NCBI GenBank assembly: GCA_003599865.1
Contig: QZKS01000068.1
Location: 30,501-94,500 of the forward strand
Source: Desulfobacteraceae bacterium
Lineage (GTDB): Bacteria; Desulfobacterota; Desulfobacteria; Desulfobacterales; SURF-7
DNA: 64,000 nt
Direction of reading: 5' to 3'
The notes under the pieces were generated by a model that was not told the DNA's origin, ran no database searches, and worked only from the letters and a program-made list of their open reading frames with translations. This document shows, piece by piece, positions 54,875 to 63,168 of the stretch. The translations under genes were made by a program, and so were the position numbers. Within the stretch, counting starts at the first letter, position 1, and each line of letters starts with the position of its first letter.

Positions 54875-56287
54875 CTATATATCATAGTACAGGTAAAACT
54901 CATGCGGGTGTGGACGAAGTTTTACCGCGTCGGCTTCATTTTTCTGTTTGTATTCAATCCACTTTTCGATAACGTCTTTTGTAAAAACATCTCCTTTCAG
55001 TAAGAACTCATGATCTTCTTTCAGCGCTGCCAGTGCTTCATCAAGAGAACCCGGAGCAGACGGAACCTCTGCAAGCTCTTCCGGTGGAAGATCATAAATA
55101 TTCTTGTCAAGAGGATTACCGGGATCGATTTTATTTTGAATACCATCCAAAACCGCCATCAATATGGCAGAGAAAGCCATATATCCGTTACAGGAGGGGT
55201 CCGGAGTCCGGAACTCAATCCGTTTGGCTTTGGGTGAAGATGAATACATGGGAATTCGAACGGCGGCACTTCTGTTTCGGCTGGAATAAGCCAGATTGAC
55301 AGGTGCCTCATATCCCGGTACCAATCTTTTATAGGAATTGGTTGTAGGGTTGGTAAACGCACATATCGCCTTACAGTGTTTCAAGATTCCACCGATGGCA
55401 TGCAGTGCTATCTGGGAAACTCCGGCATATTGGTCACCTGCAAAAAGAGGTTTGCCTTCTTTCCAGATGCTGACATGGGTATGCATGCCACTACCGTTAT
55501 CCTGATAAAGTGGTTTGGGCATGAATGTAACCGTATGCCCGTTACGATACGCTACGTTTTTCAAAACATATTTGAACCATGCAAGCTGATCTCCCATTTG
55601 AACCAGTGGTTTAAAACGCATATCGATTTCCGACTGGCCGGCTGTCGCAACCTCATGATGCTGGCATTCCACATCGATACCAAGCTTTTCAAGGGTCAGC
55701 ATCATCTCCGTTCTCAAATCCTGGAACTTATCGGTGGGCGGCACAGGGAAATAACCTTCCTTTGGCCGTGGTTTGTATCCAAGGTTCGGAGACTCCTCTC
55801 TTGAGGTATTCCAGGGACCTTCCACTGAGTCCACTTCATAATACGAGACATTGCTTCCAGATTCATACCGAATACTATCGAAAATAAAAAACTCAGCTTC
55901 CGGACCGATATAAACCGTATCTCCAATCCCGGTAGACGATAAATAGGCCTCTGCTTTTTGAGCAATATGTCTGGGGTCCCGCGTATAAGGTTCCCGTGTA
56001 ATCGGATCAAAGATATTTCCGATCATTACCAGTGTTGGAATCTCAAAAAACGGATCAATCTTTGCCGTATTCGCATCCGGAATCACCAGCATGTCACTTG
56101 CGTTGATTGGCTGCCAACCTCGAATACTGGAACCGTCAAATCCATATCCGTCATCAAAGCTGGATTCTTCTAATTCACTTAATGGAACGGAAAAATGCTG
56201 CCATACGCCCGGAAAATCCATAAAGCGTATATCCACCACTCTTACTCCGTTTTCTTTTGCCATAGCCAAAACTTGTTTTGGTGTCAT
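54875..56287 (-). CDS. glnA: Glutamine synthetase, type I-beta
   Basis: GlnA makes glutamine from glutamate and ammonia. The 470-residue dodecameric enzyme shows [21 protein letters not shown], the ATP site [10 protein letters not shown], and [12 protein letters not shown]. The adenylylation site is Y398 in [10 protein letters not shown], equivalent to Y397 of E. coli, so it is a target of the GlnE encoded next door. I chose the ATG at 56287, with GGGAGG eight bases ahead; the extra nine codons upstream lack a site and the resulting length matches the family. Transcription should start about 84 bases upstream at the sigma-54 promoter. Confidence 0.97.
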   Translation of the reverse strand: MTPKQVLAMAKENGVRVVDIRFMDFPGVWQHFSVPLSELEESSFDDGYGFDGSSIRGWQPINASDMLVIPDANTAKIDPFFEIPTLVMIGNIFDPITREPYTRDPRHIAQKAEAYLSSTGIGDTVYIGPEAEFFIFDSIRYESGSNVSYYEVDSVEGPWNTSREESPNLGYKPRPKEGYFPVPPTDKFQDLRTEMMLTLEKLGIDVECQHHEVATAGQSEIDMRFKPLVQMGDQLAWFKYVLKNVAYRNGHTVTFMPKPLYQDNGSGMHTHVSIWKEGKPLFAGDQYAGVSQIALHAIGGILKHCKAICAFTNPTTNSYKRLVPGYEAPVNLAYSSRNRSAAVRIPMYSSSPKAKRIEFRTPDPSCNGYMAFSAILMAVLDGIQNKIDPGNPLDKNIYDLPPEELAEVPSAPGSLDEALAALKEDHEFLLKGDVFTKDVIEKWIEYKQKNEADAVKLRPHPHEFYLYYDI

Positions 56288-56381
56288 CACAATATCCTCC
56301 CTGTTAAAGGTCATTAAAGCATCTCTATAATTAATTGGCAGATTCCTGTTCTTTATTGAAGTCTTACACTTTGCAAAAGCC

Positions 56382-56397
56382 GTTCCACTCGCTATTG
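56382..56397 (-). promoter_or_regulatory. Sigma-54 promoter of glnA
   Basis: Minus strand TGGAACGGCTTTTGCA: GG and GC ten bases apart, matching TGGCAC-N5-TTGCA with one change. glnA is a classical sigma-54 gene. It lies 95 bases before the glnA ATG. Confidence 0.85.
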
Positions 56398-56462
56398 AAA
56401 TACATAATATGCTGTTTTAAAAAGACTTGCTTTATCATATATAGCATTGCGACAAGACGGTC

Positions 56463-56507
56463 TTACATTTTTGTAAATAATTTTTCCTTAAAATTTCAAA
56501 AATGTTG
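56463..56507. promoter_or_regulatory. Paired inverted repeats, putative enhancer of glnA
   Basis: TTACATTTTTGTAA (56463-56476) is a full match; TTTCAAAAATGTTG (56494-56507) is a weak second copy keeping CA-N4-TGT. Centres are 31 bp apart, 75 and 106 bp upstream of the -24 element. The region 56288-56592 has no gene. Confidence 0.55.
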
Positions 56508-56592
56508 ATCGATCTTTCATCAATCGACGATATGTATGCCAACCTGAAGCTTATCAAAAAATAAGAGAAGGAACGAAAAGGCTTAAAATTTA

Positions 56593-57921
56593 TCATATGA
56601 TTTCAGAATTCACAAGACCATATCCATGTTCTCTATGAAGTGATTTATCAAGCCCCTCTTGCTCTTCTTCTTCCGTAATTCTAAATCCGACCGTTTTTTC
56701 TACAACAAAATATATTAAGGTGGTGCCCAAGACCGCCAGCAATATTGTCACCCCCAGCCCCTTCGCCTGTATTGCCAATTGATTCCACATCGTCCAGGTG
56801 CCGCCCGCAGACGTCGCTGCAGTTGCCATCCAGCTGTCACGAATAAAAAAACTGAGAATCAAAACGCCCAATCCGCTCCCGACACCATGGATTCCAAAAC
56901 AGTCAAGACTGTCATCGTAGCCCAATCTACCTTTCAGTTGCAGTGCATAATAGCACGCAATCGAAGACAAGGTGCCCAGCGTGATTGCACCAATCGGCTG
57001 AACAACTCCGGCAGCGGGTGTGATGACAACAAGTCCGGCAAGAATCCCGGACACAAAGCCAAGAGAAGTTGCCTTTTTAAATATTACCGCCTCAATAATG
57101 AGCCACGTGAGAGCACCGCTGGCCGCAGATACCTGTGTCATGGTAAGCGCCCTTGCCGTTTCAAGGCCGCTTTGAACCGTTGAACCGGCATTAAATCCAA
57201 ACCATCCGACCCACAATAAGCCCGCGCCCATCATCGTCATAACCAGATTGTTGGGATGCATTGCTGTTTTGGGATACCCTTTTCTGGGCCCGATAAGAAT
57301 GGAAAGAATAAGAGCGCTGACTCCTGCAGAAACATGAATCACAAGACCTCCCGCAAGATCGATAACGCCTGATGCGCCTGAAGTATACAACCAACCGTCA
57401 GAAGCCCAGACCCAATGACATAAAGGGCAGTAAATCAACAGAAACCACAAGGCGATAAACAATGTATAGCCTTTGAAATATACCCGTTCAGCAATTGCCC
57501 CACTGATCAGTGCCGGAGTGATGATCGCAAATTTTCCCTGAAACATGGCCAAAACGTATTCCGGTATTCCATTGGTTATCCGCTCATCAATCCCCCTTAG
57601 GAAAAAAAAACTGCTGTCCCATCCGACAAACCCCCCGAACACGTTCTTACCAAATGCAAGTGAATATCCACATATAACCCATAAAACACCAATGATGGCC
57701 ATGGATACAAAACTATGCATCATCGTTCCCAGCACATTTTTGGTCCGGACCAGTCCACCATAAAACATGGCGAGCCCGGGTACCATTAACAACACGAGTG
57801 CAGTGGATGTCAACATCCATGCAGTAGCACCTGAGTCCACTGTACCCGCCTCAACTGCGAACACGTTTGTTGGAAATATAGAAAAAAACAAACTGCCGAG
57901 AATGAAAAGCCGTATCATCAT
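56593..57921 (-). CDS. amtB: Ammonium transporter AmtB (copy 1)
   Basis: An ammonium channel of the inner membrane, normally blocked by unmodified PII. The product of about 442 residues begins with a cleavable signal peptide (MIRLFILGSLFFSIFPTNVFA) and then about 11 membrane helices: the family start DSGATAWMLTSTALVLLMVPGLAMFYGGLVR, later FNAGSTVQSG and GFVSGILAGLVVITPAAG, and DDSLDCFGIHGVGS. The C-terminal tail EEEEQEGLDKSLHREHGYGL contains the PII-contact region. I chose the ATG at 57921 with GAGGGG ahead. Its own sigma-54 promoter lies 54 bases upstream; glnA is on the same strand downstream. Confidence 0.95.
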   Translation of the reverse strand: MMIRLFILGSLFFSIFPTNVFAVEAGTVDSGATAWMLTSTALVLLMVPGLAMFYGGLVRTKNVLGTMMHSFVSMAIIGVLWVICGYSLAFGKNVFGGFVGWDSSFFFLRGIDERITNGIPEYVLAMFQGKFAIITPALISGAIAERVYFKGYTLFIALWFLLIYCPLCHWVWASDGWLYTSGASGVIDLAGGLVIHVSAGVSALILSILIGPRKGYPKTAMHPNNLVMTMMGAGLLWVGWFGFNAGSTVQSGLETARALTMTQVSAASGALTWLIIEAVIFKKATSLGFVSGILAGLVVITPAAGVVQPIGAITLGTLSSIACYYALQLKGRLGYDDSLDCFGIHGVGSGLGVLILSFFIRDSWMATAATSAGGTWTMWNQLAIQAKGLGVTILLAVLGTTLIYFVVEKTVGFRITEEEEQEGLDKSLHREHGYGLVNSEII

Positions 57922-57974
57922 ACCCCCCTCATATAAGCTTACCCAATAGTCAATGATCAAACGCATGAAGACAC

Positions 57975-57990
57975 AGCAACAAATATACCA
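57975..57990 (-). promoter_or_regulatory. Sigma-54 promoter of amtB copy 1
   Basis: Minus strand TGGTATATTTGTTGCT: GG and GC ten bases apart, TTGCT complete, two changes in the -24 box. It stands 54 bases before the ATG. Confidence 0.75.
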
Positions 57991-58076
57991 CTCTGGACCA
58001 GCGACAACAACATACTAATAATAAAACACTTTTATTATCATCCGGCAAGTCTGAACAATGCCTTAAAAAAACATAA

Positions 58077-58122
58077 TGACAAATTTGTAATTATTTTTTC
58101 TTGATTATTCACATAATTGTAA
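58077..58122. promoter_or_regulatory. Paired inverted repeats, putative enhancer of amtB copy 1
   Basis: TGACAAATTTGTAA (58077-58090) and TCACATAATTGTAA (58109-58122) both match TNACA-N4-TGTAA completely. Centres are 32 bp apart, 95 and 127 bp upstream of the -24 element. The right copy overlaps the T-run of the glnB terminator. Confidence 0.65.
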
Positions 58123-58151
58123 AAAAATAAGCCGGGCGACATACCCGGCTT
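58120..58151 (-). terminator. Rho-independent terminator after glnB
   Basis: On the minus strand AAGCCGGG and CCCGGCTT pair over a seven-base loop, followed by TATTTTTTT. It ends the glnD-amtB-glnB transcript 30 bases after the glnB stop, so amtB copy 1 needs its own promoter. Confidence 0.85.
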
Positions 58152-58180
58152 TAAAAAACACACCCAATTATATCGATCAG

Positions 58181-58534
<354 letters not shown>

Positions 58535-58665
58535 TTATTATGAACAACCAAATCATATTATCATGCTTTGATTTCCGGACAGGCAAAATGCGTGATTTCA
58601 TATCCCATTATCATGAACTCAGGATATGTGCAAGATACCGAGCCCTTCAATAAGTCCGTCGGATA

Positions 58666-59958
58666 TCAATCCAAATCAAATGCTCTTTCTCCATGAATGG
58701 CGTTATCTAGACCGACAACCTCTTCATCAGCATCAACCCTCAGTCCGCCGGTTAACAACCTTGTCAAAGACAATACAACCAGCGTACCGATAGCCGTAAA
58801 CAAAGCCGTCGCAATAATAGAAACAAGTTGAATCCAAAGCTGGCCAGGATTTCCATAAAACAAACCCTTGCCCAGCTCATTAATTTCAGGCGTGGCAAAA
58901 AGACCTGTTGCAAGAGCGCCCCAAACGCCACACATCCCATGGACGCCAAAGGCATCAAGGGAATCATCATATCCTAGTTTGTGTTTTAAAACAGAAACGC
59001 TATAATATCCAAATACACCGGCAACAAGTCCGATGATCATCGAAGCCGGCAGATTGACAAATCCGGCCGCAGGTGTGATGGAAACCAGACCGGCCACTGC
59101 TCCTGAAGCAAGTCCCAGAACGGTTGGTTTCTTGCTGAAAAACCACTCTGCAAACATCCAGGATAATGCGGCTACGGCAGCAGATGTGTTGGTAACCATA
59201 AAGGCTGAAGCCGCAACCCCATCTGCCGCAAGTTCACTACCGGCATTGAACCCAAACCAGCCAAACCAAAGTAATGCCGCTCCCAGCGCTGTAAGCGTTA
59301 CACTGGAAGGAAACATCGCCTCCTTACCATAGCCTCTTCTCTTCCCTACGACCAATGCCAGAACAAGGCCTGCTACTCCGGCATTAATGTGCACCACGTT
59401 TCCTCCAGCAAAATCAAGCGCGCCCATTTTAGCCATCCATCCACCACCCCAGACCCAGTGTGCAACAGGACAATAGATAAAGGTTACCCACAGAATGCTG
59501 AACACAATCCACGATGAAAATTTCATGCGGTCCACAATAGACCCCAAAACCAATGCCACTGTGATTCCGGCAAATGTCATTTGAAAAAGCGCAAACAGTA
59601 TGGTTGGAATTGTGCCGGTTAAACTTCCAACTCCGATGCCTCTCATCAGCAAATGATCAAGACCGCCGATGATCCCGGCCTGATCCGGACCAAATGCAAG
59701 GGAATAACCCCATAACATCCAGACCAAACTGCCGATACAATATGACACAAATGTCATGGCAAAAGTATTCAGTAAATTTTTTGACCTGGACATTCCTCCA
59801 TAAAACAGAGCAAGCCCTGCCGGAGTCATCATCATTACCATAGCGGTTGCCACAATCATCCATGCAGTGTCCCCCGTATTCATCACTGTTTCACCTGCAT
59901 AAGCATGTGAAAACGGAATAAACAGATGGATCAGTACCACTAAAATCTTTTTTTTCAT
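58666..59958 (-). CDS. amtB: Ammonium transporter AmtB (copy 2)
   Basis: A second ammonium channel, 430 residues, with signal peptide (ending SHAYA|GET) and the same family landmarks as copy 1: GDTAWMIVATAMVMMMTPAGLALFYGGMSR, FNAGSELAADG, DDSLDAFGVHGMCG. The tail DEEVVGLDNAIHGERAFDLD is the PII-contact tail of classical AmtB, shorter and more canonical than copy 1. Its ATG overlaps the glnD stop as ATGA, so it is translated together with the sensor uridylyltransferase, and glnB follows. That makes this copy the likely partner of this PII. Confidence 0.95.
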   Translation of the reverse strand: MKKKILVVLIHLFIPFSHAYAGETVMNTGDTAWMIVATAMVMMMTPAGLALFYGGMSRSKNLLNTFAMTFVSYCIGSLVWMLWGYSLAFGPDQAGIIGGLDHLLMRGIGVGSLTGTIPTILFALFQMTFAGITVALVLGSIVDRMKFSSWIVFSILWVTFIYCPVAHWVWGGGWMAKMGALDFAGGNVVHINAGVAGLVLALVVGKRRGYGKEAMFPSSVTLTALGAALLWFGWFGFNAGSELAADGVAASAFMVTNTSAAVAALSWMFAEWFFSKKPTVLGLASGAVAGLVSITPAAGFVNLPASMIIGLVAGVFGYYSVSVLKHKLGYDDSLDAFGVHGMCGVWGALATGLFATPEINELGKGLFYGNPGQLWIQLVSIIATALFTAIGTLVVLSLTRLLTGGLRVDADEEVVGLDNAIHGERAFDLD

Positions 59959-62600
59959 TTTTTACTCCTCTTGCTATTGGTTGGTTTATCATGAATAGTC
60001 TCTTTCACTATTTCCTCAATCGCCTTTTTCAATTGAAACAGTTTTTCGCTTTTGTCCGGCTTTTGTCCATCGAAATCCCGGATATAAAAAATATCAACCA
60101 CTTGATCTGCGCTGGTTGCCGCCTTGCAAACCAGAATATCATAACCACAATTAAATATTGCATCTGCTATCCTAAACAGCAGGCCGGGGGAATCATACGT
60201 ATGAACCTCAATAATGGTAAAAAAGGCTGATGTCTGATCGTCGATATTCACGCTGGAATTTTTTTGCAATGAAATGAAAGGCAATTGCCCATCTATTTTA
60301 AATTTTTTCCCAAGTGCGGTTGCTATATCAAAATTACCTTCCAGCGTATTTTCCAGAACAGCTTCTGCTCTTTTCCAGATTTTTTCCTCAAACAATCTAT
60401 CCTTTGGAGCTGTTACCTGGAAAATATCCAGTGCAATATCGTTTCGCCATGTAAACGCTTGGACGTCCAAAACATTCAGGTTGTGTAGGGAAAAAATACC
60501 GGTTAGTTTCGAAAACAAACCCGCGTGATTTTTCGCACAAATCGTAACGGTTCTTGTTTCAGGGCATTGATTCTGCATCACATGCCATACAAACTTTTTT
60601 TCACCAAGGTTTTTAAATAATCCAAGGTGATCCATAATATCTTTTGCTTCAACAGCAAGAAGATATCTCTGGGAAAGGTTATTCCATAAAGAAACCGACT
60701 CTTCCGGATGTTTCCCCCAAACAGAATCAGTTTGAAACATTTCTTTTTTTGTCCGGATTATTTGTAATGATGTTTCGGTTGCCAACTCGCCTTTTTCCAA
60801 CACGCGTAGTACTCGGAAAAAGAGATCTCTTATCAGGATAGATGTCCAGCTTGTCCAGGCTTTACTTCCTGTTGAAGCACAATCCGCCACTGTCAAAAGA
60901 TAGAGCATTTTCAGCAGGGCCACATCTTTAATCTCCGATGCACAGGAAATCGCCGTCTGTTCATCATTCAGGTCTCTTTGCGTAGCTGTTTTTTTTAAAA
61001 GGAGATGATTTTTTATTATAAATGAAACCGTCATTATTGCTGCTTCTTGATATCCAAACCGTCTTAAAATAAACTCGGCCAAAACAGCTCCGATATTTGA
61101 ATGATCAGCGGAATGACCGCCTTTGCCGATATCATGCAACAATGCCGCCCACTGAAGAAGCTTAATCTCCGTTATCTCATGATATAAATTATAAAATAAT
61201 TTATTTTCTCCTTCCGTATTATTTCTTCCCAGACCGTTTATAGTTCTGATAGTGAGGAGTAGATGCTTATCAACCGGATAAGCATGATATTCATCATATT
61301 CTATCCGATTCGCAATATTTTTCAGTTCCGGGATTAATCCCGCGAGAAGTCCAGAGCAGAGCATTTCATCAAGAATGTCGTTTTCAGAATCCGCTGTATT
61401 TAATACTTCTTCGAAATCGGAAATTACGGATTTGGTTTTTCTGAACTCATCATTGATGAGATATGAAAGCTTTGTTATCGTTCTCTTTGCCTCCCCGCAA
61501 ATGGGAAGCCCTAATGACCGGCTTTCTAAAAATATCTTTATAAGAAGCGTCGGATTTTCAACACACGCCGCCATGGACTGAAAATCAAGCCTATTTTTCC
61601 GAACGATCAACCCCTTGACTTTTGTTTTTTTCCCTAAAAACCGAAACATGAGATTTCGACCGGAAGTCCCGATCAATTCTGACTGAAACAACTGAAACCG
61701 CTGTTTCACAACTTCAACCTTTTCATGAAATTCCCCCAAAAACCGTTCAATGATATGTAAGTCATCATTCCTCTGACTATGAAAATATTCAGCCAGGTCT
61801 TCATGAAATTCAGAATATAATCGGTCACATTTTTTACCTGCCAACTGGTGAAGCTTATTCCTTACTTCCCAAATAAATGACAAGGAATGCATGAATATCA
61901 TGCATTCCTTGTCCGGAATCTGAAGCAGATTTTTATTTTCACCCTTATCGTCCCGACCATTCACAGCCTTTGCCATCCATAGCATGGTGTGATAATCCCT
62001 CAGTCCGCCAAGACCTTCTTTCACATTCGGCTCTAAGAGATATGTTGCAGCTTTAAAATATTCATGCCGTTTCCTGCTGTTTTCTGAGAGCCACAAAAGA
62101 ATCTTTTTTTTCTTTTTCTGAATGAGTTTTTGATATAGCTTTTCCTTCAACATCAAAAACAACTCCTGATCTCCACAAATCCACCGCGCATCTAAAAGAG
62201 AGGTCAAAATTTGATAATCAACCGCAGCAATTGAAATACACTCCTTAACCGTCCGGGTTGAATGACCTACTTCAAATTTGAGATCCCACAATGGATATAC
62301 CATTTCCCGGATAATATTCTCTGCCTCGACCGGGACATTATTCTCAAATAAAAACAGAATATCTATATCCGAATACAAACACTGTTCATTTCTCCCATAC
62401 CCACCAAGTGCAATTACTGAAAATTTACATTTTTCTTTATGCATTGTTGAGCAAACAGTATGTTCCTTCATCCGGTCCTGAAAATAGGTATCAAAAATTT
62501 TTGCATGCCAGGAAACAAACTCAGAGCCCATTTTTTCCGGCAAATTTCCAAGCAATAAATTTCTTTGAGTTTCCAAATTTTTTATGGCAGCTTTCAACAT
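59955..62600 (-). CDS. glnD: Bifunctional PII uridylyltransferase/uridylyl-removing enzyme
   Basis: GlnD modifies PII with UMP when glutamine is low and removes it when glutamine is high. The 881-residue protein has the nucleotidyltransferase motif LGGYGRNEQCLYSDIDILFLF (about 66-86), a central linker domain, an HD hydrolase domain with LLHDIGKGGHSADHS, and two C-terminal ACT domains that sense glutamine (TVTICAKNHAGLFSKLTGIF, HTYDSPGLLFRIADAIF). Length matches the family (about 890). No ribosome site is seen ahead of the ATG. It has a textbook sigma-54 promoter 93 bases upstream, so the sensor itself seems to be nitrogen-controlled, unlike in E. coli (family knowledge). Confidence 0.96.
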   Translation of the reverse strand: MLKAAIKNLETQRNLLLGNLPEKMGSEFVSWHAKIFDTYFQDRMKEHTVCSTMHKEKCKFSVIALGGYGRNEQCLYSDIDILFLFENNVPVEAENIIREMVYPLWDLKFEVGHSTRTVKECISIAAVDYQILTSLLDARWICGDQELFLMLKEKLYQKLIQKKKKKILLWLSENSRKRHEYFKAATYLLEPNVKEGLGGLRDYHTMLWMAKAVNGRDDKGENKNLLQIPDKECMIFMHSLSFIWEVRNKLHQLAGKKCDRLYSEFHEDLAEYFHSQRNDDLHIIERFLGEFHEKVEVVKQRFQLFQSELIGTSGRNLMFRFLGKKTKVKGLIVRKNRLDFQSMAACVENPTLLIKIFLESRSLGLPICGEAKRTITKLSYLINDEFRKTKSVISDFEEVLNTADSENDILDEMLCSGLLAGLIPELKNIANRIEYDEYHAYPVDKHLLLTIRTINGLGRNNTEGENKLFYNLYHEITEIKLLQWAALLHDIGKGGHSADHSNIGAVLAEFILRRFGYQEAAIMTVSFIIKNHLLLKKTATQRDLNDEQTAISCASEIKDVALLKMLYLLTVADCASTGSKAWTSWTSILIRDLFFRVLRVLEKGELATETSLQIIRTKKEMFQTDSVWGKHPEESVSLWNNLSQRYLLAVEAKDIMDHLGLFKNLGEKKFVWHVMQNQCPETRTVTICAKNHAGLFSKLTGIFSLHNLNVLDVQAFTWRNDIALDIFQVTAPKDRLFEEKIWKRAEAVLENTLEGNFDIATALGKKFKIDGQLPFISLQKNSSVNIDDQTSAFFTIIEVHTYDSPGLLFRIADAIFNCGYDILVCKAATSADQVVDIFYIRDFDGQKPDKSEKLFQLKKAIEEIVKETIHDKPTNSKRSKK

Positions 62601-62692
62601 GGCTTTATATTTTATCTTAATATCTCCAGATGCTGTGTTGTTTTCCTGTTACAGAATAACAGATGGTTTTGACGATCATTAAATGAGAAATC

Positions 62693-62708
62693 AGCAATTG
62701 CCGTGCCA
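62693..62708 (-). promoter_or_regulatory. Sigma-54 promoter of glnD
   Basis: Minus strand TGGCACGGCAATTGCT matches the full -24/-12 consensus TGGCAC-N5-TTGCT without a change. It is 93 bases before the glnD ATG. Confidence 0.92.
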
Positions 62709-62782
62709 CATCACGGGCATATAAGTATAATATACAATATCAATATGATATATACCTGTACAATGTTTTTTATTCCGATCAT

Positions 62783-62827
62783 CTCCATTTTTGTAATAAC
62801 CATTCTTAAAATTTTACATTTTTGTTA
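62783..62827. promoter_or_regulatory. Paired inverted repeats, putative enhancer of glnD
   Basis: TTACATTTTTGTTA (62814-62827) matches with one change and CTCCATTTTTGTAA (62783-62796) with two. Centres are 31 bp apart, 84 and 115 bp upstream of the -24 element. Confidence 0.55.
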
Positions 62828-62991
62828 TTTGTAGTTGCTTTCCATTTTATTTGCATTTTTTCCGGATGCAACGTGACACAGAATCCATAGAATCCATGTC
62901 GTCGTATTTCACCATAGAAAAACCGGACGGAGAATGGTTTCAATCAATTTTTATTTTTATCCGATGTAGTATAATTTCGGTAGGAGGATAA

Positions 62992-63168
62992 ATGGTTCAA
63001 TTTTCGGAAAGCAGTTCATTTGCCAAAAGCAATTATTATTGTGTTCTTCAAAACAGTAATGCTTCAAGCAATACCCTATCCGGCATTTCAATTGATCAGC
63101 GTTTTGATTTTTTGCAGAGAAGCCTCCGCCAGCAGGCGGTCGGAATATTTTTCCATATCGCTGATTAA
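62992..63168 (+). CDS. Possible small protein of 58 residues
   Basis: An ATG at 62992 with a near-perfect ribosome site (TAGGAGGATAA) opens a 58-codon frame ending TAA. The product (MVQFSESSSFAKSNYYCV at its start) has one Cys and no membrane segment or known domain. Its last 27 codons run antisense to the 3' end of the ptsP-like gene. A TATAAT sits only 17 bases ahead of the ribosome site, too close for a normal leader. Could be chance. Confidence 0.3.
   Translation: MVQFSESSSFAKSNYYCVLQNSNASSNTLSGISIDQRFDFLQRSLRQQAVGIFFHIAD

Larger units (their letters stand above)
62601..63087. other. Intergenic regulatory region upstream of glnD
   Basis: This 487-base gap holds the glnD sigma-54 promoter, the paired inverted repeats and a small reading frame with a strong ribosome site (see 62992-63168). 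Nothing else was recognised, and no terminator for the ptsP-like gene was found. Confidence 0.65.

Noticed and set aside
58620..58650. Sigma-54-like sequence ahead of glnB (GGCTCGGTATCTTGCA on the minus strand)
   Set aside because: GG and GC are 11 bases apart, not 10, no enhancer repeats are nearby, and glnB can be read from the glnD promoter.
62970..62975. TATAAT as the -10 box for the small frame at 62992
   Set aside because: A start there would leave a leader of about ten bases beginning inside the ribosome site, and no -35 box is visible 17 bases upstream.
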